The notes under the pieces: model-generated
What the model was told of the DNA's origin: nothing
The model's database searches: none
What the model saw: the letters and a program-made list of their open reading frames with translations, nothing else
Shown: positions 10,467 to 18,423 of the stretch, piece after piece
How the letters are laid out: every line of letters begins with the position of its first letter
How positions within the stretch are numbered: position 1 is the stretch's first letter
Translations under genes and position numbers: made by a program
Assembly (NCBI GenBank): GCA_034520725.1
Contig: JAXHNH010000011.1
Location: 124,001-188,000 of the forward strand
DNA: 64,000 bases
Direction: 5' to 3'
From: Gracilimonas sp034520725
Lineage (GTDB): Bacteria; Bacteroidota; Rhodothermia; Balneolales; Balneolaceae

Positions 10467-11966
10467 ATGTCTTCACTATATCCATATACAGTGCTATTAA
10501 TTTTAGTATTTACCATGGCAAACTGCAGCGATATGAATACTCTTGAAATTGAGGTTTATGAAACCTCTGAAAGCGGTAATAAACTTACAAAAGTAGAGGC
10601 GTTCACTGCGGCTGATTCCGCAATCAGTGTTACTCTGAAGCCAGGCGAAACCTTTCAGGAGATAACCGGTTTTGGAGGCTCTTTTACGGAGTCATCTGCT
10701 TATCTGTTGAATGAGCTGAGTGATGAGAACCGGAATAAGATACTTGAAGCCTATTTCGGGGAATCGGGAGCACGATATTCTTTGACCCGTACTCACATGA
10801 ATTCAAGTGACTTCTCACTGGGCAATTATTCATACGCGCCTGTGGAAGGTGACACCGGGCTAGAGAATTTTTCTATCGAGGAAGATCGGGATGATATCAT
10901 TCCTATGATCAAGGATGCCATGGCCATATCTGAAGATGGTTTTAAGATCATATCCTCACCGTGGACAGCCCCACCATGGATGAAAGACAACAATGACTGG
11001 AAAGGTGGCAAACTCCTGCCTGAATATTATGATACCTGGGCGCTATTCTTTTCAAAATATTTGAAAGCCTATCAGGATGAAGGTATTGATATTTGGGGAG
11101 TAACCGTAGAGAACGAACCGCTGGGTAACGACAGTAACTGGGACAGTATGCATTACACTCCTGAAGAGATGAATGAATTCGTGAAGAATCATCTTGGTCC
11201 AAAGCTTGAACAGGAGTGGCCAAATGTAGTACTTCTTGGGTATGACCAGAACCGCCACGAAGAACTTATTGAGTGGGTTGATGTGATGTATGATGATGAA
11301 GAAGCCGCCAAATATTACGACGGTACAGCTGTACACTGGTACGCCAGTACCTTCAAGATCTTTGCTGAGGAACTTCAGTATGCGCATGAGAAGGCCCCTA
11401 ATAAATATCTGATCCAAACCGAGGCCACTGTTGATGCGGAAGTTCCGGCATGGAGAGACGATGAATGGTACTGGAGTAAGGAAGCAACCGATTGGGGTTA
11501 CGACTGGGCACCTGAAGACCGTAAGCATCTTCACCCTAAATATGTGCCGGTATACCGTTATGCTCGTGATATGATCGGTACTCTGAATAATTGGGTGGAT
11601 GGTTGGATCGACTGGAATATGGTTCTCGATCGTCAGGGCGGACCAAACTGGGCTCAAAATTGGTGTGTGGCTCCGGTTATCGTAGATCCTGATACCGATG
11701 AGGTGTATTTCACCCCGTTGTACTACACAATGTCCCATTTCAGCCGGTATATCAGACCCGGTGCAAAGCGCATAGGCTTTGAGCGCACTGATGACGAGAA
11801 TTTAATGCTAACAGCCGCTGAAAACCCGGATGGTTCTATAGCGATAGTGCTATTGAATATGAATGAGAACACCAGAGAAATTAAACTTGAATTAGAGGGT
11901 AAGTCAGCTGACTTCTCAATTGAAGGTAAAGCGGTACAAACGGTGATAATTCCTGCCCGTGAGTGA
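10467..11966 (+). CDS. GH30 family beta-glucanase/beta-glucosidase lipoprotein
   Basis: A 499-residue protein with a short signal and lipobox-like FTMANC. GH30 features are clear: ITGFGGSFTESSAYLL at the N-terminus, WTAPPWMK, the acid/base motif TVENEPL (E217), and nucleophile motif IQTEATVD (E319), followed by the C-terminal beta domain. Subfamily looks like GH30_1/3, which includes glucosylceramidases, beta-glucosidases and endo-beta-1,6-glucanases. In this operon a role on the beta-1,6 branches of laminarin is likely but inferred. Intact frame. Confidence 0.9.
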   Translation: MSSLYPYTVLLILVFTMANCSDMNTLEIEVYETSESGNKLTKVEAFTAADSAISVTLKPGETFQEITGFGGSFTESSAYLLNELSDENRNKILEAYFGESGARYSLTRTHMNSSDFSLGNYSYAPVEGDTGLENFSIEEDRDDIIPMIKDAMAISEDGFKIISSPWTAPPWMKDNNDWKGGKLLPEYYDTWALFFSKYLKAYQDEGIDIWGVTVENEPLGNDSNWDSMHYTPEEMNEFVKNHLGPKLEQEWPNVVLLGYDQNRHEELIEWVDVMYDDEEAAKYYDGTAVHWYASTFKIFAEELQYAHEKAPNKYLIQTEATVDAEVPAWRDDEWYWSKEATDWGYDWAPEDRKHLHPKYVPVYRYARDMIGTLNNWVDGWIDWNMVLDRQGGPNWAQNWCVAPVIVDPDTDEVYFTPLYYTMSHFSRYIRPGAKRIGFERTDDENLMLTAAENPDGSIAIVLLNMNENTREIKLELEGKSADFSIEGKAVQTVIIPARE

Positions 11967-11995
11967 TCAGATATATAATCTTAAATGACTAAAAG

Positions 11996-14347
11996 ATGTC
12001 ACAGCCTAAAGCCATAAAAAAGAAAGTACCCTATCGTCATAAGATAGCATTCGGAATGGGTATGTTAGCCAATCAGATGTTTCCTGCAACATTGGGAATC
12101 TTCATGGTAGTGCTGGTACAGAATCTTGGATTTCCGGGCTGGATGTGGGGTATCGTATACTTTCTGCCACGTGTTCTTGATGCGATTACCGATCCCATCG
12201 TGGGCTTTATATCAGATAATACCCGCTCAAGGTTTGGGCGAAGAAGGCAATATGTGATTACAGGTGCGGTAATCATGGCTGTCACTTTTACGATCATGTG
12301 GCAGCTCTATGCGGAGAACACTGTCAATTACAATTTTGGCTACTTCTTATTCTGGTCGTTTGCCTTCTACATCGGCTTAACCATATTCAGTGTTCCTTAT
12401 GTGGCTATGGGATATGAAATGAGTGACGATTTTCACGAGAGAACAGAAATTATGGCCATTGCACAGTGGATTGGTCAATGGGCGTGGGTCATTGCTCCAT
12501 GGTTCTGGGTGATCATGTACGATCCGGCATGGTTCCCAACGGCTGAAGCAGCTACGCGCGAACTTGCCATCTGGGTGGGTATAACTTTTGCAATCTGCGC
12601 AATGATTCCCGGTCTTTTCATTCCCAGTAAATCTACGGTAAATGAGGATTATGAATCGCTGACACTGAACAACATTAAGCGGAGCCTCAAAGAAATCATC
12701 AGGGGGTTCAAGGAGGCATTGTCATTAACCCCATTCAGAAAACTCTGTATTTCAACGTTTTTCATTTTTAATGCCTTTAACACCGTTGCCGGGTTTTCAT
12801 TCTTCATTATTGTCTGGTATTTGTTTGGCGGAGACGCCGGCGAAGCAGGCATTTGGACCCCACTGTTTGGGAGTGCCGGTGCATTAGTGACTACCTTTTT
12901 GGTTATCCCGACTGTAGCTCGTATGTCAAGAAAACTTGGCAAGAAAAAAGCATTCATGATCGCTCAAACGATAGCTCTGTTTGGGTATGCGAGTCTGTGG
13001 TTCTTATTTGTTCCCGGAGAACCATGGATGTTCCTGCTGGCCTTACCATTTCACTCATTCGGGATCGGGAGTTTGTTTGTATTGATGATGTCGATGACTG
13101 CCGATGTTATTGATATAGATGAACTCAAATACGGAAAACGGAGAGAGGGGATATTCGGCGCGATCTACTGGTATATGGTGAAATTTGGTTTTGCGATCGC
13201 CGGGGGATTAAGTGGGGTTATTCTCACTGTAGTCGGTTTTGATGGTAATCTGTCCGTCCAACCTGAAGGAGCGATCACAGGATTAAGGTTTTTCTTTTCG
13301 GCTTTGCCGATGTTTGGAACATTGGTGGCACTTTGGGTAATGCGTGATTATGACGTAAACGAAGAAAAAGCCAATGAGGTCCGGGAAATATTAGATGCCC
13401 GCAAAGCAGAAAAAGAAGCAGTTTCGGTCCCTTATTCTTATCAAAAAGACCGGTTGCTCTCTATGACATCTGTCGATTCCAAAGCAAAAGTTATTGCAGC
13501 GGAGATCGGTCAGCTTAGTATCAAGAAGTTAAAGAAAAGCTTTAAAGAGTCGCTGAACAGCGGTATTCACGGCATTTGTTTTAGCCCATACCAGGAAGGC
13601 CAAAATCTGGGCGATCAGCTATCTAGAGAACAAATAGAGAAAAGAATGAAGGTAATAGCCCCACATACCAAATGGGTGCGTTCCTTCTCATGTACCGATG
13701 GTAATGAATATATCCCCGAAGTTGCCAAGGAAATGGGACTAAAAACCATAGTTGGAGCCTGGATTGATAATAACCTGGAAGCAAATGAAACAGAAATAGA
13801 AAATTTGATCAAGGTTGCTAAAGCCGGCCATGCAGATATCGTTACTGTTGGTAACGAATGTTTACTCAGGGATGAACTGAGTGAGGATAAGATCGTTGCG
13901 TATATCAATCAGGTAAAAGAGGCGTTACCCGGTGTAATGGTGAGTTATGTGGATACCTACTATCAACTCCATCAGAGCCCAAAAGTGATTAAAGCCTGTG
14001 ATGTTATACTTGCCAATTGTTATCCATTTTGGGAAGGCTACGATGCCGAACATTCATCCCTCTATTTGGCAAAAATGTATGAGGTGATAAATAATATTGC
14101 TGATGACAAGAAAGTGATCATTGCAGAAACCGGATGGCCTACCTATGGGAAAAGCGTTGATCAGGCCGAACCTTCCGTTGAAAATATGATGAAGTATTTC
14201 ATCCGCTTAAAAAAGTGGAGTGAACAGGAGGAAATTGAGGTCTTCTACTTCTCATCATTTGACGAATCCTGGAAAGCCCGACACGAAGGTGATGTAGGAG
14301 CGAGATGGGGTCTTTGGAATAAAAATGAACAGTTAAAAGTAAACTAG
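11996..14347 (+). CDS. GPH-family sugar:cation symporter fused to C-terminal GH17 domain
   Basis: A single intact 783-residue frame. Residues about 20-460 form a 12-helix MFS transporter of the glycoside-pentoside-hexuronide (MelB-like) family, shown by DAITDPIVGFISDNTRS and the basic FGRRRQ loop. After a linker (460-510) comes a complete GH17 barrel with TVGNEC (E621, acid/base) and IAETGWP (E711, nucleophile), ending FYFSSFDESWK. MFS C-termini face the cytoplasm, so the enzyme domain would sit at the exit of the transporter. It would import beta-glucan oligosaccharides and process them on arrival. The GH17 part closely resembles the next gene, which starts one base after this stop, so the fusion probably arose from a tandem duplicate. 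Confidence 0.88.
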   Translation: MSQPKAIKKKVPYRHKIAFGMGMLANQMFPATLGIFMVVLVQNLGFPGWMWGIVYFLPRVLDAITDPIVGFISDNTRSRFGRRRQYVITGAVIMAVTFTIMWQLYAENTVNYNFGYFLFWSFAFYIGLTIFSVPYVAMGYEMSDDFHERTEIMAIAQWIGQWAWVIAPWFWVIMYDPAWFPTAEAATRELAIWVGITFAICAMIPGLFIPSKSTVNEDYESLTLNNIKRSLKEIIRGFKEALSLTPFRKLCISTFFIFNAFNTVAGFSFFIIVWYLFGGDAGEAGIWTPLFGSAGALVTTFLVIPTVARMSRKLGKKKAFMIAQTIALFGYASLWFLFVPGEPWMFLLALPFHSFGIGSLFVLMMSMTADVIDIDELKYGKRREGIFGAIYWYMVKFGFAIAGGLSGVILTVVGFDGNLSVQPEGAITGLRFFFSALPMFGTLVALWVMRDYDVNEEKANEVREILDARKAEKEAVSVPYSYQKDRLLSMTSVDSKAKVIAAEIGQLSIKKLKKSFKESLNSGIHGICFSPYQEGQNLGDQLSREQIEKRMKVIAPHTKWVRSFSCTDGNEYIPEVAKEMGLKTIVGAWIDNNLEANETEIENLIKVAKAGHADIVTVGNECLLRDELSEDKIVAYINQVKEALPGVMVSYVDTYYQLHQSPKVIKACDVILANCYPFWEGYDAEHSSLYLAKMYEVINNIADDKKVIIAETGWPTYGKSVDQAEPSVENMMKYFIRLKKWSEQEEIEVFYFSSFDESWKARHEGDVGARWGLWNKNEQLKVN

Positions 14348-14348
14348 A

Positions 14349-15254
14349 ATGTCTTTCAGAGAAGAAAAATACCTTACATATAAAAGATCAGGTGATGTAG
14401 CAGAATTAAGTTACATAGACAACGAACCTGATGTCGATCTTCAGAATCTATTCAGGGAAGTATTGAATGATAAAGTACACGGTTTGTGCTTTAGTCTTTA
14501 TGAAGAAGGCCAGGCCCCGGGTGATGAGATTTCTGAAACACAAATACGCAGAAGGATGGAAGTGCTCGCTCCTCATACCGAATGGATCAGATCGTTCTCA
14601 TGCACTGAGGGAAATCAAATAATTCCTAAGCTCGCCAAAGAATATGGGCTTAAAACACTTGTTGGAGCATGGTTAGGAAGTGATGAGGAAAAAAATAAGG
14701 AAGAGATCCGGAACCTGATCAGGCTGGCCAAAGAGGGTTTTGTGGATATTGCGGCTGTTGGAAATGAAGTACTATACAGAGATGACCTGACGGAAAGTGA
14801 ATTGCTGGATTACATGAAAGAAGTGAAAGGGGAACTGACAGATATTCCGGTGGGGTATGTTGATGCCTACTACGAATTTACTCAACGACCTGCTTTGGTA
14901 GAAAACAGTGATGTAATACTATGCAACTGCTACCCATTCTGGGAAGGCACAAGTTTTGAGCATTCCTTCCAACATATGCGACAAATGTATCATCAGACCA
15001 AGAATGTTGCACAAGGAAAAGAGGTTATCATAACTGAGACCGGTTGGCCGAGTAAAGGGGAGTCACTTGGTGGAGCTGTACCTTCTGAAGAAAATGCCCT
15101 GAAATATTTTATCAATACCAACCTCTGGGCACAGGATGAAGATGTGGATGTATTCTATTTCTCTTCGTTTGACGAGTCATGGAAAAAAAGCAGGGAAGGT
15201 GAAGTGGGTGCCTATTGGGGTATCTGGGACCATAAGGGAAAATTAAAATATTAG
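14349..15254 (+). CDS. Cytoplasmic GH17 protein (close paralogue of the upstream fused domain)
   Basis: A 301-residue GH17 barrel with no signal peptide. AAVGNEV (E140) and ITETGWPS (E230) are the acid/base and nucleophile. It shares long stretches with the GH17 half of the preceding transporter fusion (for example HTEWIRSFSC versus HTKWVRSFSC), and its first 45 residues resemble the linker of that protein. Start is one base after the preceding stop, so translation is probably coupled. Inferred role: hydrolysis or transglycosylation of imported laminari-oligosaccharides. Confidence 0.86.
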   Translation: MSFREEKYLTYKRSGDVAELSYIDNEPDVDLQNLFREVLNDKVHGLCFSLYEEGQAPGDEISETQIRRRMEVLAPHTEWIRSFSCTEGNQIIPKLAKEYGLKTLVGAWLGSDEEKNKEEIRNLIRLAKEGFVDIAAVGNEVLYRDDLTESELLDYMKEVKGELTDIPVGYVDAYYEFTQRPALVENSDVILCNCYPFWEGTSFEHSFQHMRQMYHQTKNVAQGKEVIITETGWPSKGESLGGAVPSEENALKYFINTNLWAQDEDVDVFYFSSFDESWKKSREGEVGAYWGIWDHKGKLKY

Positions 15255-15255
15255 A

Positions 15256-16209
15256 ATGAATACCTTTAAAGACATAGGAATTTTACCGGGTAACGCCATT
15301 TGCTATTCCGGTTACAGAGATGGACAGCATCCCGGCGGTGATGTGCCATCTTATGAGCAGGTCAGGCAAGATCTGATGCTCCTGCAGAAGCACTGGAAGT
15401 ATCTGAGGTTGTTTGATTGTGATATACACGCTCAAACGGTTATTGATGTCATTCGAAAGGAGGGGTTCGATCTGAAGATCATGCTCGGGGCCTATATTGT
15501 GGCAGAAGAGAATAATTTCAACTGCCCGTGGCAGGGAGGGATCTATACGCCTCCTCAGCTGGAAAAGAATCGGAACCTGAATCAAAAGAAGATCGATCAA
15601 TTGATCGAATTTGGGAACGGCTATCCGGACATCATTTTTTCACTATCTGTTGGTAATGAAGCCTGTGTAGACTGGACCGATCATTATGTGCCTGAACACA
15701 AGGTACTGCAATACGTAAATCAGGTAAAAGCTGGAGCCGAACAGCCTGTTACCTTTTGTGAGAACTATGTGCCATGGCTGGGTAAACTTGAGGAACTGGC
15801 AGAAGCCGTTGATTTCATATCCATTCACACCTATCCGGTATGGGAGTATAAGCCCATACATGAGGCTTTGGCGTACACACAAGATAATTACCGGTCAGTG
15901 GCTGAAAAGTACCCGCATAAGCCGGTCGTGATAACAGAAGCAGGGTGGACGACCCGGTCGAATGGAAAAGGTATAGAGCCGTCATTTGTAAATGAAGAAC
16001 TCCAAAAGAAGTATATGGAAGATCTGATGGAGTGGGTAAATAAAGAAAAGATACTAACCTTCTTTTTCGAAGCTTTTGATGAATATTGGAAAGGTGCTCC
16101 TGAAGCTCTGGAACCCGAGAAGCACTGGGGTTTATTCAATATTGACAGGACGCCTAAACTAGCTGATAAGGCAATCGTTTACCTATCAGGAGAATCAATG
16201 AATATTTAA
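15256..16209 (+). CDS. Cytoplasmic GH17 protein, second stand-alone copy
   Basis: A 317-residue GH17 protein without signal peptide, starting one base after the preceding stop. LSVGNEAC places the acid/base at E135 and VITEAGW the nucleophile at E228; TFFFEAFDEYWK closes the barrel. It is nearer to the lipoprotein GH17 at 9156 (shared GYRD/GYRE N-terminus, SIHTYP, FEAFDE) than to the neighbour at 14349, so the operon holds two GH17 sublineages, one secreted and cytoplasmic, one only cytoplasmic. The substrate is taken as beta-1,3-gluco-oligosaccharide from context. Confidence 0.86.
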   Translation: MNTFKDIGILPGNAICYSGYRDGQHPGGDVPSYEQVRQDLMLLQKHWKYLRLFDCDIHAQTVIDVIRKEGFDLKIMLGAYIVAEENNFNCPWQGGIYTPPQLEKNRNLNQKKIDQLIEFGNGYPDIIFSLSVGNEACVDWTDHYVPEHKVLQYVNQVKAGAEQPVTFCENYVPWLGKLEELAEAVDFISIHTYPVWEYKPIHEALAYTQDNYRSVAEKYPHKPVVITEAGWTTRSNGKGIEPSFVNEELQKKYMEDLMEWVNKEKILTFFFEAFDEYWKGAPEALEPEKHWGLFNIDRTPKLADKAIVYLSGESMNI

Positions 16210-16309
16210 AACTTCACTAAATATTCAACTCTAAACAGTAACTAAATAACAAGTACGCGAACTATAGGTCAAATAGCTACAACTCAACAACTCTCTAAAT
16301 CATAAAACA

Positions 16310-18175
16310 ATGAAAACAACAATATTAACGACGATACTAACATTTGTCCTGCTGACGATTTCCAATATAGGTTTCGCACAGTCAGGTACGGAAATATTTA
16401 CAGAAACATTTGATGCAGCAACATCAATTGACGGATGGAATACGGCTGCTGACGCAGCTTCAAGGCCTGGTGATGTGACACTTGAGTGGGCTGAAACCGC
16501 AGGAGTCAGTTCAACCGGTGCAATGAGATTCGGTGGAGTAAACTCGGATCCAGCTGCTGGACGAGCTTATATTGTAGAAAAAATATTTTCTGCAGTTAAT
16601 TTTGGAGGAGTAACTGATGTAACTGTTTCTGTTTCAATTCAGTCTGAGGGACTGACGTCTTCAAACTTAGCTATATTGACAGAGATCAGCGGATCCATTC
16701 AAGAGATTGCTTCAGCTACAGGCGACATTAATGAAACAGGTTATACCACGTTAACATTTAATCATCCCGCAATTCCAACTGATGCAAATTTTGTCAAGCT
16801 ATCGTTCAATATAGCGGCAGGTGCAGTTCAAGATGCTGGAGGAACGATTCTGATTGACGATATTAAAGTTACCCCAAATGATAATTCTGGAGGTGCTGGT
16901 GAAGAATTAATAACTAATGGTGATTTTGAAAATGGAAGAGCTTCATGGACAGATACTGCAGGTGAAATTAGAACTGAAGGTGATAATAGCTACTTTTTTG
17001 CTGATGTTGCTTCAGCAGGAAATGCATATGACGTTAACTTGAGTCAGATACTAGAAATTGTTCAAGGTGAAAACTATATACTTACTTTTGATGCTTCTAC
17101 AAGTACAGGAAATAATCGAACTATGATAGCTGGTATTGGCCTGAATGAAGGATCATTTGCTGCTGCAACTGAAACGGTTAATTTAACTGATCAAATGCAA
17201 ACCTTTACGCTTCAACTTACTGCAACTGGTTTTGGATCTACCAATAGCCGAGTACTGTTCGATATGGGAGCTGAAACTGGAATTGTTGTAATTGATAATG
17301 TATCTCTGGTACAGGGTGGAGATGGCACACCTCCAGAGGAAGTTGCAGAACCTACAGCAGCAGCACCCACACCTCCGAATAGAGATGCAGGAGATGTTAT
17401 ATCAATTTATAGTGATGCATATACAAATACTGGTGTTAGCACCTATATAGCCGATTTTAGCCAAGGCAGTCTTGTAAATGATGTTGAGATAGTAAGTGGA
17501 GATTTCATCAAGCTATATGATATAGGAAACTTTATTGCTATAAGACTTGATAATGGAACTAATTTGACTGACTTTACACATATGCATTTTGATTATTGGA
17601 TAGCTGATGCATCTGTAGGTGCAGGTGCTGTAATTAATCCAAAGTTATCTAACCATGCAGATTTACCAACTACTCCGGGTGAAACTAATGCTATAGGATA
17701 TACTAATCCTGTTACTACAGCTGGCCAATGGGTATCATTTGACGTACCGTTAGATGATTTTACTTCAGAATCTGCAAATGGCCTTCTTGATAGAGAAAAT
17801 ATCTATGAGATTGTTTTAACTACGGCTGGTACTGTTAACATGGTTTATTTTGATAACATCTATTTCTATAAAGATGTTGCCACAAGCATAGACGGTACCG
17901 AAGAGCTTCCAAATAATTTCACTTTGGACCAAAACTATCCGAATCCGTTCAACCCAACAACTAATATTTCTTATACACTTCCTGCCAATGCAGAAGTGAC
18001 TCTGGAAGTATTTAACGTTGCGGGACAGCGTGTGGCTACATTGGTAGATGCTTTCCAAAGCACTGGTTCATATGACGTAACATTTGATGCTTCCAACCTG
18101 GCATCCGGATTATACACTTACAGACTTACCACCGGTAACTCTGTTCAAGTGAAGAAAATGATGCTGATCAAATAA
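16310..18175 (+). CDS. Secreted carbohydrate-binding protein with T9SS sorting domain
   Basis: A 621-residue protein with a signal peptide ending NIGFAQ. It has a jelly-roll domain (about 25-190), a CBM4/9-like domain starting LITNGDFENGRASW (200-345), a module starting DVISIYSDAY (362-523) that matches one in the lipoprotein at 2939, and a C-terminal Por-type sorting domain (541-621) with QNYPNPFNPTT and a final KKMMLIK. No catalytic residues are visible. It should be exported through the type IX system and held at or released from the surface to bind glucan. It is the last gene of the operon, 100 bases after the GH17 gene and just before a terminator. Confidence 0.85.
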   Translation: MKTTILTTILTFVLLTISNIGFAQSGTEIFTETFDAATSIDGWNTAADAASRPGDVTLEWAETAGVSSTGAMRFGGVNSDPAAGRAYIVEKIFSAVNFGGVTDVTVSVSIQSEGLTSSNLAILTEISGSIQEIASATGDINETGYTTLTFNHPAIPTDANFVKLSFNIAAGAVQDAGGTILIDDIKVTPNDNSGGAGEELITNGDFENGRASWTDTAGEIRTEGDNSYFFADVASAGNAYDVNLSQILEIVQGENYILTFDASTSTGNNRTMIAGIGLNEGSFAAATETVNLTDQMQTFTLQLTATGFGSTNSRVLFDMGAETGIVVIDNVSLVQGGDGTPPEEVAEPTAAAPTPPNRDAGDVISIYSDAYTNTGVSTYIADFSQGSLVNDVEIVSGDFIKLYDIGNFIAIRLDNGTNLTDFTHMHFDYWIADASVGAGAVINPKLSNHADLPTTPGETNAIGYTNPVTTAGQWVSFDVPLDDFTSESANGLLDRENIYEIVLTTAGTVNMVYFDNIYFYKDVATSIDGTEELPNNFTLDQNYPNPFNPTTNISYTLPANAEVTLEVFNVAGQRVATLVDAFQSTGSYDVTFDASNLASGLYTYRLTTGNSVQVKKMMLIK

Positions 18176-18204
18176 AGTATTAGATCACATTTAAATAATG
18201 ACTT

Positions 18205-18237
18205 AAGCCGGCTCCATAACTGGGGCCGGCTTTTTTT
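18205..18237 (+). terminator. Rho-independent terminator of the beta-glucan operon
   Basis: Stem AAGCCGGC / GCCGGCTT extended by TCC/GGG pairing, a six-base loop and a run of seven T. It lies 30 bases after the T9SS gene. The remaining gap to 18423 shows no clear feature. Confidence 0.88.
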
Positions 18238-18423
18238 ATGTTAAGAATATGCATTTCAAATTTCCATGGCTTACATTCAGGACCGACATGTCTGACTAAT
18301 ATTCAAGTTCCATTGGGAATGCAGTGATGAAAATAACCATTGCAGCTATTTTATAAATAAAGTCGATAGTTATGGGAATTCTGATAAGACGGCTTCATTT
18401 GAAAACTGAAATTTAATACGTTC

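Noticed and set aside
11052..11738. A 228-codon open frame on the - strand inside the GH30 gene
   Set aside because: It lies wholly antisense to a strong GH30 reading frame, has no family motifs and no upstream signals.
13380..13560. Transporter/GH17 junction as a sequencing artefact
   Set aside because: The frame is continuous through a normal-looking charged linker, and the surrounding 5.7-22 kb has no other indels, so a real fusion is more likely; still listed for checking.
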